DNA of 64,000 bases from Plasmodium brasilianum (Eukaryota; Apicomplexa; Aconoidasida; Haemosporida; Plasmodiidae), in assembly GCF_023973825.1 (NCBI RefSeq), contig NC_090125.1, positions 3,383,412-3,447,411 of the forward strand. The letters run 5' to 3'. Below the pieces are notes generated by a model that saw only the letters and a list, made by a program, of their open reading frames with translations, ran no database searches and had not been told where the DNA came from. This document shows, piece after piece, positions 49,230 through 63,041 of the stretch. Numbering within the stretch: the stretch's first letter is position 1; every line of letters starts with the position of its first letter. The position numbers and the translations under genes were made by a program.

Positions 49230-52200
49230 TCAGGAGGCGTTAAAAAAGTTTATTGCATAATTGATGCTGTCAAAAATGTAATCAGTGTAGATTTTAATTT
49301 GTTCGCTATTATATTGTGAGTAATTTGTATAATTCCGATTCTGTTCTTGAAAAGATGAAGAAAAAAATTTTCTGAGAGAAAAATGAAATTCATTTTGAAG
49401 TATTGAGGAACATAGGTTATTTACTTGATAATTATAATTTTTAGGTGTGTTAAAAAAAAAGTAAAAGCAAAGTTTTTCCTTGTGTAAGTCATCCCACTTT
49501 TGTAGCGTAATTTTTTTTTTTTTTCGCTCAAACTCAGAGTGAAGAAAATTTGGATTGTCTTTTTTTTTGTTTTTATTAAGAAACATGTCGGCATTTTTTT
49601 CAGTGGAAATGGTTTCTGTGATAGCATCAGTGCTAAAGGAACCACTTGCTTCCTTTTGTTGACTTGTATCAATATTGAGTAGTTTCGCTTTTTTTTTATT
49701 TTTAATTAACCGTACATAATTTACAAGAAATACATCATACTTAAAAAATGTTTTATGAAAAAAATAGAATTCCTTTATATAAATGCATAAATAGAATTTA
49801 TGTAATATGTGTATATTAATCATTAAAGGGTGTAGAAATATGGTGTACTTTATTAATTTTATTAGTTGTTCCAAATGCTTCAACTCGTTTTTTATTTTTT
49901 TGTACAAGTTTTTAAATTGTACCGATAAATTATCCTTCTCCTTATTATGGTGAAGTGTTATATATTTATTTACGTCATTCGTATTTAGTATTTTAATAAT
50001 ATCTGTAACTATTACTAACAATTCAGCATACAAGTAGAAATATTTTTTTGTGTGTCTATTTTCGTTTTCATTTTCATTTTTGTTCTTTTCCAATTTATTT
50101 AATGTTATATTACTTTTGATACTTTCTTCATTATTGAAACTTTTAAAGTGTTCATATATTTCGTTGAGTACATAAATAAATACGAAATAAATATTTATAT
50201 CGCTAGATATGCACAATATACACCTTTTAAAGGAATTTTTGTTTTTTAGTAGTAATAAATACAAATGTAAAATAGAGAATTTTATTAGTATTAAAACTTC
50301 TTTATTTTTTTTTGTTTTATTACTCGACATAAATATTAAGTTAAACCATATGTTATCATTCTTATCAAAATTAAATAATAAGCTTATTAGTCTTTCATCA
50401 AAAAAGGAGTTGAGAAAACAAGAATTAAAAAAAATAATTATATAGTAGATAAGTAAAAGACACGTATCTTTTTTTTTTAGATATTTAATTAGTGTGGTTG
50501 CTAATTTTAATATTTCGTTTTTATTATTATCTATAAATATTACTTGATAACTCAGTAATTGTAATATTAATATAATTACGTGATTTTTTCTTTCAATTTC
50601 CAATTTTCCTTTATTCACGTTGTTGTCTAAATTATCTATAATATAGTTAATCAGAAAACTTAAAAATTTGCTTTTATTAAATTGTTCACTTAATTTTTTA
50701 ACACACTCAAAATAGGTAATTCCTTCTTTTTGTTCCTTTTTATTATTACATTTTAAATTACTAATAACATACTGTTTTAAACTTCCCCCGTCTTTTGTAA
50801 TTTCACCTTCTTCTATCAGATGGAGTGTATTTTGATATAATGAAAAATCAAAGAAGTATGAATTCAAAATGCTTAAATAAAAGTTTAAAATAGTTATACA
50901 AATGTATGAGCCTTTTTTATTATTAATTAATTCTTTGAAATATGTGTTAAGTATATCTAAACAATTAAGGGTATTAGAGCAAAATTTATAAAAAGTTAAA
51001 ACGTCATATAATATAAAACAGCATATGAAATTAAAGAAATAATCTATGTAAATATATGAGAAGTAACCAATTTCTTTACCAAAATTAGTTAAAGATTTTT
51101 CATCAAAAAAGTTGATTTTACCTTTAAAATAATTGTTTATGTAAAAATTGAATGCACTGTAAATGCATTCGACAATATTTTTGTTCGTAAAATAGGAAAA
51201 CTTTTGTAAAAGGACTGAAATATATTTATATTTAAAAATTAATGAAGAAATATTGTTACATGTTTGTATTATTCTGAAGCAATTTATAGTATACAGAAAT
51301 AGCAATTTCTTATACCGCTTGATTTTTTCAATTAAATTTGTTATTACATATAGGTTCATTTCTGTTATGTCCGTACTTTCCTTATTTATACCGTTCGGTT
51401 CGATATTACATGCAGCGGAAATACTGTTTGGATTGAGACTTTGTTCTTCGCCTTCTTCAGCTTCGGAGTTTGCTTTCCCCTTCATTTCAGTCCCCTTTTT
51501 TTCTGTATCTTTTTTTTCTACTATTTTTATACATGCCTTTCCAATAGAAGTTTTGTCTGTCCACTTCTTCCCCTTTATCGCTGCTTCACGCTTCCTTTTC
51601 CCTTCTTCTCTTATCTTTGATAGAGCTTCTTCTGCACGTGAGTACTTGGAATTTTTGATAGGAGTGAATTTGCTTTTTTTTGTATTAATATTTTCAGTGA
51701 GCTCATTTTTATCATTTTGTGGAACAACATACTGTAAAGGATTGTCTCCTGGTAACTTTCGTAAAAATCGATTTAACCCATTTTTCGACCGAACGACTGA
51801 TAACTTTTTTTTTTTTAAATTATTATTCTTCATGAATTCAGAATATATCATCTGAATGTTTAAAAAATCCGATGTAAATAAGATTGTAAAATGTTCCAGA
51901 ATATGTCTAACTATTTGCATTAAAATATTTTCTTTTATTTCATAGTTGGATGAGTAATAATCATAAAAAAATAAGAGAAAAAATAATAAAATATTGGTTG
52001 TTATTTTGTTTAGAAATAATTTATTATTGTTCTTGTGATCCAAATGAAAATTTTCTATGCTATAATTCGTTTTTATCGCCTCTTCATAATCATTTACTGT
52101 ATGAGGAAAAGAGCTATTTTTTTTTTTATTTTCCTTTTTAAGATTATATTTATTATTATTTATTATGTATAAAATAAGTAAATAAATATTATTGTTATGA

Positions 52201-55200
52201 AAAATATTATGAACTACAGTGCTTTTAATATCTTGATCTACATAATATTCTAAATTTTTATTCCAGTTTTGTTTTTTCATATTTATTAGCGTGTCATAAT
52301 AAACACCTATAGACGTATCATCTATATATAGGGTATTTTCCTCGTAAAACGTATCTTTACTTGTGTTACTAATATATATAATGTTTTGAAAAAAGGATGG
52401 AAATGCAAGTACATTTTTTATTTGCGTAAAAAATATATTATAAAGATCATTTAAGTATATATAAATATGGGAAACGAATATATACAACAAATTATGGATC
52501 ATCATTTCATTTTTTTTTTTCTTTCTGTTTACTTGTTGTTTATTTTTTAAAACATACTTTAAGTATTCCTGTATCATTTCATTAAATTCGTTATAAAATT
52601 TTTCATTTTTTGTAAGAATAAGTGATAAGAAGTTTTTGTCTTTAAAACACATGCTAACAATTAGTATGTAATAATAGATCTTATCGTATATACACTCCAA
52701 ATTTTTTTTTCTTCTTTTTTCTATTAAAAAACAGTTAAGGAAATTGTTCAAATAGAAGTGATTGTCTTGTGTCATATTTTTCATAAAAATGGAATTTTTG
52801 TTTGTGCTATATGTTATAGCAAAATTATCATCATCCTTGTTATATCTTCTTCTCATGGAGAGTACTTTTTTTTCTTCTTCTGTCATCATGTAATCATTAT
52901 TGCATTCTTTTTTTATGATGATGCACTTTTCTTGTCCATCAATAGTTGAATTGTACATGTTGCTATTAAAGCTTTTCGAATGGTTACTTTGGCTATTATC
53001 AAAATTATTACAATAGGTCCCATGTTCCTTCCTAACACCTGCATTTTTGCACTCGCTATTTTCAATATACGTTGAATCTGTTTGATGCTTATAAGCATAT
53101 ATTTCATACTTTTGCAAATTATTCATACCTTCACTTTCATTACAAAATAATAATTTTATAAATATTTTTATAAAATACTTTTCTAATAGCTTGGCTTCTT
53201 TCAAAATGGAGAAGTTAATGTATATATTTTTTTTACTCAAGAAATAGAAAATACGTTCACATAAAATAATAATATTGTCCTTTTCCTTCCTTTCACAACT
53301 TTTTTCTTTTTTAGAGACTCTGTTATCGCAATTATTTAGTGAAAAGAAAAAGGGGAAATTGTCTAAGGTAAAGCTTAAAAATAGTATAATTGATAAAAAC
53401 AAAATTTTTGTTTCTTCGCAGTTCGGGCAATACAGGTCTATCATATATACGTAATTCGAGTTTAACACACTGTTATTATTGCTGAAGTTGTAGCTGTGGC
53501 TGCTTACACTGCTTCGATCGCATTCATGAGGATTTGCACTTTCGTCCTCCTCTGCGCATGTATCTGCCTTGCATCTTTTGAACTTATTTATTGTGTATTC
53601 ATAAAATAGTTTACAATAATTTTTATAAATATCCTCTTCTTTTAAAATATAGTTGTGTTTATTTATATCATTTTTTATCTCTTTATCTGTACAATCATTT
53701 TTTTCAATATTCCCCTGTATATTATTTATATGTACGGTACTAGTATCCTCTTTTGACATTTGTATGTTCTGCATATATATTGTATATTTTAGTATGATAA
53801 AATAAATCCTTTTTAAAAATTTGCATATTTCCTTATCCGCCTTGTAGTATTTAAAAAAGTACACTAAAATTGGCTGCTTAGAGTGATACAAATTCCTTAT
53901 ATTTTCTTTCGAATTTTCTTTGGAAATTTCAAATTTTAGAACTTGGAGAATGTATTTGAAAAGAAATAGTAACAGCTGAATATACAAACATTCAACAATT
54001 ATATCGTTATATATATTACAGAAACTTGTTAATATTTTCATATATCTATTTAAAAAGATGTGTTTAAACATATATAATGTTTTTACATTATTATTATCTG
54101 AGATACCCATGATTTGGGTATTTTCTAATTCTATATTTATAACACGACTGTTGCTGTTATCACTGCTTCTACTACTAGTCCTATTCATTTTTTTTTTTTC
54201 TTTTTTGACGTTTTTTTCTGCAGATGTATGCTCATCCTTTTCTTGGATCTTCCTCCGTTCATCAGCTTCTTTCTTAATGTTATCAGTGAAAAGTTTATAA
54301 TCATAATGTGTTAGTATATTAAAATTTATATTTGAAATATGGTTATTTATTGTGTACAAGTTCATAAAGCAGCCTTTTTTCATAATTACATGTAACATGC
54401 ACATAACATTTTTTAAAAAATATATATCTAATTTAAGATATTCTTTCTCGTGATTTTGAAAAGTAACATTTTCTATATTTATGGTTTTTTCAAATTCATA
54501 TACATTTACTATGTTAGAATAAATGCCGCTATTTTTGTTTATTTGATTCTTCTTTTTTTTGATTATTCTTTTCGTATATTTAGAAATTATGAAGAAGAGA
54601 AAATTAATCAAGGTAGATAAGTTTTTATTTTTGTCTTTTAGTTTTCTATTTTTCTGCTCCTCTTCCTTTAGCATGATAGGGTTTATGCTTTCTTCCGATT
54701 CGTTCAGGTTAAAATTTATATCCTGATCATAATTTACACTTTTATAAAAATTCACATCCTGGTCATAATTGGCACCATTAGAAAAATTCATATCTTTGTT
54801 ATAATATACACCTTTAGAAAATTGCATGTCCTGGTCATAATTATTATAACAGCTGTACTTCATTTTGAGGTAATAATTATCTAGTTTTATAAAATTATAT
54901 ATGAGGTTCAAGCAAAAGCTAGAAATTTTGTTTTTTAAAGTAGATGTAGCAACTGAAATGTATAGAAGCTTGTAAATAAATAGAGACAAGTCTATATCCT
55001 TGTTTAATTCACTAATTTTATACTTAACACATTCGTTTTTTTGCAATATTAAATCAATATATAAACATATATCAATCACGTTTAGAAAATGCTCTAGTAA
55101 TATTAGGTTTTTGTGAATTTTGGTATGTTCATTATTTGCACTGTTTTCTTGCTTGGAACTTAGCATTAATTGATTGTACGTAAAAAATAGTAACTTATGA

Positions 55201-58200
55201 ACATAGGAAAAAATAGTATTATAAACAAAGTTTATTATATACACTATTTCATTGTAATCATTTTCAAAAAGGCAATAAATTTGCTTGGCTTGATGGTCCT
55301 CTCTATTGAAAATAACATTATTGTGTATTCTTTTTTTTTCTTTTCTTCTATCATAATTTTTATCCCTTTTTTGCGAATGTTTTTTCTCAGTACTTATATA
55401 ATTAGAATGATCTGCATTTTGATCTTCTTCCTTATTGCTTTGAGAACTATTTTCTGTATACAAGAACTGCATATAACAATTATTTAGGAAGGAAAATAGA
55501 TTATTCAAATTATAGATGTACGTGAAATTCATTTCGTCATCTAGACAATCATTTATAGGTGGTAGCTGTTTTAATTGCAATAACAAATTAGTAATATAGG
55601 GGGAATAATCTGTTTGTGATATGCTCTTTCTGTCAACTTTTATATTTAAGAAAAGAAAAGAATATATATTTGTAGTTGTGAAAAAAGGAGTATCTAAATT
55701 TTCTTTGCATTTATTTCTTCCTTTTAAAATAATGGGAAGATTAATGTGATAAGATATGCTTCCATTATTTAGTGACGTATAATTCAAATTTTTTGTTAAA
55801 TAGTAATATTTATTAATGAACAGAAAGAAAGACCTAAATATGTTACTGTTATTATAATTTCCAAAAAAGCACATCTGTTTTTCTTTATTATTCACATTTG
55901 AATCATGAAATGTGTGCAAATAAGAATATTTTGTAGAAAAAAAAAAGAAAGATCTTAATTTTTTGATATTTAATAAAAAATTATTTGGTTGCAGTGTTTT
56001 ATATAACCAAAAAGGAATAAAATATATTATTTTATGTTCTATATGAAATGATATTTTATTTAAATTATCAAACGAATTTTCTGTATCATGTTCTATATAT
56101 TTATTTTTATTCCTGTGTAAATTAAAAAAATTAGTACTATACTTTTTCAGCGCCCAATGTGTTTTCATATAATTATCATTACTAAAATTATTTGTAGTAT
56201 TTTCTTCTTTGTTATCTATATAATACTTTTTCATATGTTCTATCTTTATTTCATCAATTATAGAATATTCTAAACTAATTGAACTAGGATTTTGCTCAGA
56301 ATCCATATTTCGATTTAACAAAAATGAGGTATCTTCTTCTGTGTTTTCTTTTTTCTTTCTCTTTTTTCTACTTATTTTATGTTCTAATAGTAGATATGGT
56401 TCTAAAAATATTCTGTATTTATTTAGCAGTAATATGTTCTGGTCAAATATTAGGTAAAAGCTTAAGCTAATAGCTAATGCTTTAACAATTTCATTCTCAT
56501 AGAAAAAAAAACAATACAAATGCGATAGGAAGAAGTATTTTTCCTTGTATATCCTTTTACATATTTTGCTATTTCTATAATTTGTAATGAGAAGTAGAAT
56601 AATTATTTTTAACACGTAAGCAAATGAATCGATATTACTTAACTTCGTTTGTTCTTTAATTAGAATCTCTTTTATCAATTTTAAGTATAAATGGAAAATT
56701 TTCTCATAAATGGAAAAGATTATACTATTCTTCATTTCTTCCTCTTTTCTTCCTTCTTTCACTTCTTTCACTTCTTTTTCTTTTTCTTTTTCTTCTTCTT
56801 CGTCTTCGTCTTCGCCTTCGCCTTCCACTTCTTTTCCTTCTGCTTCCTCTCTTTTTTCTTCCCCTTGTGAGGTTCTATATTTGCTGTATTGAACATTTCT
56901 TCTTAAAATTACGGATATAATACGATTAAAAAGTTGTGAAGGAAATTCCTCCTTATTAATATCTATATTTGTTAATGACGTTAACAAAACTGTTTCATCG
57001 TTCACAACTTGATTAAGCAAAAAGTCGCTTATATAAAGATTTATAATATTTGTGTTAAAGTTCAAGTCACTTGAATATTTAAATGTATTATAAGTTTTAC
57101 TGTGACTGTCTGTCGTATCCTGTACTTTCCTATTTATATCGCTTTTATAGGTTTGTTCTGGTAGCTTACTACTTATATGTCCTTTATCTCTTAAAAGGTC
57201 ATGCCCCTTTTTGCAATTATCAATTTCTGTATTCCCGGTAGAACGTAATGTTACAGATTTATTTGATTCATCCTTTAACTTTATTTTGCTGAATTTTATT
57301 TTGAATTGGTGATACATTTTCCACATAATTTTAAGCGAAAATGTTCTGCTTTTCTTTTTTCGCTGAAATAGGAAAAAGTATAAATTATGCACATTTAAGA
57401 AAACGTTTTGATAAAAATAGATGTTATTAATGACTTGTTCCGTAGTATATTCGTTTTTCTCATTAGTTTGGTTAAAAAATGGGGAAAAATAATTTTCATA
57501 CAAAAAACTGAAAGAACTGTAAACTGTTTGTTCAAATATTATTATGTATTTCTTCTTGATGAAATGTAAAAGAAGTAACACCTTTGTAAATATTTTAATA
57601 TTTGATAAGAGGACTTTTTTCTCATTGATATCTTTATGTTTTAATAATTCAAACATGGTAGATATTTTTTTTTTTATATTTTCTAATATAAAAAATGTAT
57701 AATAATCTCTTAATTCCTTTTTACTATATATACATATTTCATATATCACGTCAACAAATTCGCTTAACTGAAAGGGGGATATGAACTTGTCTGAGGGGTA
57801 ATTTTTTGTTTCATTAATATTACGATATGATTCGTTGAACATAAGAATGGAATTATTTGAATTAATTCTTTTCCTTGGATGTATTTTATTATTAGAACTA
57901 TTTAAATCATTGTTTGCGCTATATTCATTATATTTGATAGTTGGGTTGCAATTTGTCCATTTCATTTCATCATGGTTATCAAATTGTACCTCTTCTTCTT
58001 TACAATTCTGATGATACTTATTAGTATGTTCTGTTTCTATATTGGTAAAGGCATTTTTCCTAAAATGCTCTTCTCTTCTTTTGATGAAACTTTTTTCATT
58101 AAAGAGTAAGGCATCTTGTGTAGTCTCTACATAAGGTGTAAGTAATTCAAGTGGGACCTCACCATCGTGGTCCCCCATTTTACACTTGTAATTATTACCA

Positions 58201-61200
58201 TGACTATATTCTTTTCTTCCATTATTTTCAACAAGCTTTTCATTTATGCCATTGTTATTCATGGTTGTATAAGCATAGCAAGTACTACTATAGTTAATCG
58301 TTTTTTCCGTATTTTCTTTTCTCTTTGTATTCATAGAACCGATTGTGTTCTCAGTAATCTTGTCGTAAAGGTGAGTCGGACTTTTCTTTTCTTTGCACAA
58401 ATTCACTTCGTTATTATATGTGGTCATGTGATTAAAACTTTTTGGATAGCTATTACATAATTTATTATCTTCTTCCTTAAGAAAAATCGTTCTTTCATGA
58501 TTTATGTTAAAAACAAAATTAAAAAAAAAATATATTATTTCATTATTGTAACTATATATTACGGAAATAATATTATGCAATAGGAGAAGAAAATTTTTAA
58601 ATAATTCAATAAATTCTGAATTTTTTACTACGTTCTTCTTATTTTCCGAAGGGTAATCAAATGTTAATATGTTCATCTTATTATTGCAATGTTTTAGTTT
58701 ATCAACAATAAATTGATACATAGAATTGTCTTGCTTATATGGAGTTATATAACTGGAGAAATTATTATATTCAGAAGATATCAAAAGAAAGCTATTAAAT
58801 AACATATTTAAGTTATTTTCAATTATCACATTTGTTATACTCTGAATAAAGTTGAAGCAAAAATTGACATTCTTCTTTTGCTTCTCATTATGTTTAAAAG
58901 ATTCATCCATTTGAAAAGTGCTCCATTGTTTGTTGTCGTTTCCTATTTTTTGCAGTAGTACTGGCCAAAATTTTTTTATACTGTCTTCTTTAAAACTTTT
59001 ATTTCTGTGTTCAACATTTATTGATTGTAATCTATTTAGAGAGTTGTAACATTTAAGAGTCTCATGTGCTTCTGCTTCTTTCAATGATTCAGCAAAGGCA
59101 GAACTTGAGTTGTTATTACTGAATGATCCATCACTGTCGTAGGAACAGCTGTTGGCACACATCATGCATGAAGAATAATATTTTTCTAAAAACGTATTTA
59201 GTGTTGAATAGCTAGTTGATAAGAAAAAAAAAAAATGGAAAATATTGTTGCTAGTGTTTATGAAGGTGAAAATGTCTAATTGGTTGTTACTGCTTAGTTT
59301 GTTGTTGCTTGGAATGTTACTGCTTAGTTTGTTGTTGCTTGGAGTGTTACTGATTAGTTTGTTGTTGCTTGGATTGTTACTGCTTAGTTTGTTGTTGCTT
59401 AGCTCGTTACTTCTTAGGTTGTGCTGATTTTCATCTTCATAGTCTGAATTAGTGTTATAAATGAAAAAGAGATTCGACAATGAATAGTAATATAACAGGA
59501 AATCATTGTACTCTTTGTAAATTTGATGATCATAAAAAAAAAAGAAAATTTTGAAAAAATACAAAATTTCTATATAGTGCGTATTTAAGTGAATATCAAA
59601 CAGAAAAAATTTAAACATATTAACTAATTTAATTTTTATTTTTTTCATTAGAATAAATGAAACAGGAGTGTAATTAATATAAAGACAAGTTATTTTTAAT
59701 ATTTCTATTTGTTTTGAGTTGTATTTATAGGTATATCTATGAGAATCACTGAGAAAAATATCAATACTTTCAAATTGATTTTTCTTTAAATCAATGGATA
59801 AGAATGAAGAGGAAGAAGAGATATTATTCACATCGTCTATTGCTATGTTTGAAGCAATATAACTACTGCCTGCTTTATCATCTTTTTTTGTTTTTTTATT
59901 AAGACAAACATTAAAATTACTCTCTTCAATGAAGTCAATCATAATTTTTAAATGATCATCAATAATTTTTTCTGTTTCATTAAAATAGTGAATTATTATG
60001 TTATGCAGAAAATCATATATAACTGTGAAGTTTTCTATGTGAAAATTGAGAGTAGAGCAGTTTTGATTTATTCTATTAATTTTCAAATAGGAAATCTTCA
60101 ATATTTCTAACATAAAAAGAATTAGGACTTTGAAAAAATATATGCAATTATTTTTCGTTATGAATAAATAATGATACATATCATTTTGGTTTAGTTCTAA
60201 AATTGCGTTTTTTCCTGTTGCGTTGAGTAACTTCTTCACATTTTTATTATAATAAAATGAATTTATGTTGTTTATTAATTGAATATTATTTTGTTTTCTT
60301 TTACTGGGAAATTCGTGCTTGTCTTGTACATGCATGGGATGATTAATAACCGCAGTTATAGCATTTGATTCATTATTATTTTTATTTTTGCAGAGAAAAA
60401 GTAAATAGAAAAGATTTTGATTTAGCTGGAAAAAATAATTATTTATATATATATTGCATATGCTATTACAAAGGCATGCTCCTCTTTTATTTAAATTTAT
60501 ATATAGACTATATATCATGATAAATATAATATACGACAAATTGTTCAGAATATTGTTTATATGATTAAAGTCATTTTCTATTTGTTTATTCTCCATATAA
60601 GTTGTATAGATATAATGAATATTATAACTGAGAGTATATAAAAATTTATAATTAAACAACAATATATCTTTATTAAAAATGTATATATACTCATTCAAAA
60701 TTTTGTTAACCTCTTTATTCATGTATATTAGGTCATCTACACTAATTTTTTTTTTTATTATGTTTATTCCTAGCAATTCAAAATAGTTGAACTTCATCTG
60801 CATATAGAAATGTAGTAGTTTCGTTTTGTTAATATAATTGGCGATTTTGTACGATATGTTTTTGTTATATATGTAATTTCTATTTAGATACTCTGAATAA
60901 CAATCTAACGTATTTGCTTTTTCTTCGTTTTTTTCATCATATTTTTTGGAGGATTTGTGCTCACTTTTGTTTGGTTGTTGCTCTCCAACTTTGAGCTTCG
61001 ATTTTTCACATAACTCTCCTGTTCCTCTTATATCATTTATATCATTAAAATTTTTTTTGAACACATCAAAACAGTCGAAGAAATTATATAAATAAAAAAA
61101 TGTGTAATTATTTAATAGTTGTAAATAGTTACTTCCCCTACTATCAGCTTCATCAATAAGAAGAGAAGGTATAGATGATGGTTTATAGTTAAGGCAGTCA

Positions 61201-63041
61201 TATTCTTCTTTTATTTTATTAGCTTTATGTCTTTTATAATTTAATAACAGATAGATGGATTTTTCATTTACTTTATTTTTAACAAAATATAAGGAGTTAT
61301 AATATGCAAAATCATCGCTTTTTAAATAATTATTTTTCGTAAAAATATTTATATAGTTGTTCTTTTTCATTATTTGATTTATATTTAACAGATCTTTTTC
61401 ACAAATTTTGTTGTATGTGCTAGTACAAGATGATGTTGTTCTACTGTTACTTAGGTTCTCTTTTTCTTTTTCAGGGAATAAATAGTTTGTGGATTGAAAA
61501 TTTTGTGCTTCCTCCAACATGGACTCCTTTGTTGAACTAGCATTTTTATTTTCCTCATCTTTTATATTCAAATTGTTTTCACAAATAAGGTTTTTATTTG
61601 AATTATTTGTTTTTTTCTTATATTTGTTGTTGTTCTTTTCATTAATTTTACTAAGCACAACTTTTTCATTTGACAAGTTTTTTTTTTTGTTACTTAAATT
61701 TTTATAATTTGCACCTGCATCATTTTCGTAAGCAAGTGTATTATTTTCTACATTTATTTTGGATATGTGTCCATTACTATTATATTTTAAAATATCATCA
61801 TTTTTGTCACAAGAATATAAACGAATTAACTCGTTAAGAATTTTAATAACTTCATTGAATTCGTTGATGTTATTTTCTGCTATAGATTTTTCATAATTTT
61901 GGGGGCATAAGTCATCACCTTTTATAACGTTTAACGTTTTTGAACTGCTGCTGGATTTGTATTTTTCTTCATTATTTTTGAAATGAGCTAAAAACTCTTT
62001 GAGGAATTTATATATATCTAACTCTTCAAATTTTACTTTTATTTCGTCGTCTTTCTACGTTTTGGCGTTAGCATATATAAGGGGTGGAAATAAAATCACG
62101 TGAAGATTGTGTGGCATTAATGCGTGTACAAAGGAGTATGCATTTATATGTATATGCTCATGTATGCATGTATGTATATATGTTTACACGAATTTATGTA
62201 TGTATGTATGTATGTATGTATGCTTGCATGAATATATGTAGGTATATCTATTTATATGAACATTTTAAATCAGTTAAAAAGTACAAGAATAATGCAGTGA
62301 GGTGGTAAACGTTATGCCTACATAAGTTAGATTAAATGAATGGAATAGAGGAGATTGAAATTATAACATAGATATAATATATGGACCTTATATGTGTACC
62401 AAAGCATGAAAAATATTGTAAATAAAAGAAATAATTAGTATGAATTTCATAAAAAAAAAAATAAATTATAATAGTCATTAATTAATATAAAACTTCTCAA
62501 CAATTAGGATTATGCATATATATAAATATATGTCCATATGCACATGTGTATTTTTTTTTATCTATTACTTTTGTAATGTTGAGAACAAATGATAGTACGT
62601 CTATTAAATTTTTGAGAGGAATTAACGAATTTCTATCGTTAATATAGTGAAGAATTATATAAAAAAAAAAATTTCTTTTTTTAAAATCTGTTTCATCTAT
62701 TAAATTTTTTTGGTATTTTTGCATTAACATTATTACTGATCTGTCTCTAATGTCACCTATATGATGCCCTAAAAAAAAAACAATCCAAAAAATTATTGTT
62801 ATATTTTCGTTTTGTATGGAGTATTATAATTTTTCAATGAAATAGCTTTAAGTAAAGAACTTTAATAATTAGTTTAATCATTTGTTTACTTTTTTTCTTT
62901 TTTTTTTTTTTTTAATTTTAGCATCTTTCCCCACTCTCATTTTTTGTTATTTTACTATGTTCTATTTTTGTCTTAAAATTAAGAAGGTTTTAATATAATA
63001 CCTATTTTCTGTATGAGGTTGCTTAGGTTCTCATCATTCAT
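49230..63041 (-). CDS. Giant rotatin-like protein (4354 residues)
   Basis: Three exons: 63002-63041, 62569-62768, 49230-62054 (40, 200 and 12825 nt; phases 1 and 0) give 4354 residues. The main exon has no ATG near its 5' end and begins right after an acceptor (ACGTAG), so the upstream exons are required. Residues 8-45 (NLIQKIGHHIGDIRDRS...MLMQKYQKNLI) closely resemble the N-terminal armadillo-like domain of rotatin (human: LIRKLGHQLAEIRERA...). The rest is mostly hydrophobic helical blocks rich in Leu/Ile/Tyr/Phe/Asn, consistent with long alpha-solenoid repeats, broken by low-complexity inserts: a Ser-Asn-Asn-Lys-Leu repeat at about 965-1005, an acidic/Lys run near 1825, and a YDQDxNF repeat near 2490-2520. 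Rotatin is a centriole/basal-body elongation protein; a role in male-gamete basal bodies is inference. No transmembrane gene family was recognised. Confidence 0.7.
54735..54850 (-). repeat. Coding tandem repeat, YDQDxNF type
   Basis: Five degenerate 36-bp (12-residue) repeats inside the giant protein, each reading like N-Y-D-Q-D-x-N-F plus a short tail. Copies differ at several bases but preserve frame. Confidence 0.85.
59279..59415 (-). repeat. Coding tandem repeat, SNNKLSSNxP type
   Basis: Four to five 30-bp units encoding ten residues (SNNKLSSN(I/N/T)P), nearly identical at the nucleotide level, inside the giant protein. The high identity suggests recent expansion. Confidence 0.88.
62055..62568. 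other. Intron 2 of the rotatin-like gene, with (TATG)n
   Basis: Donor GTAATAG at 62568 and acceptor ACGTAG at 62055. It contains a (GTAT)n patch at about 62198-62221 and Tyr/Val-rich repeat frames, no gene. Confidence 0.65.
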
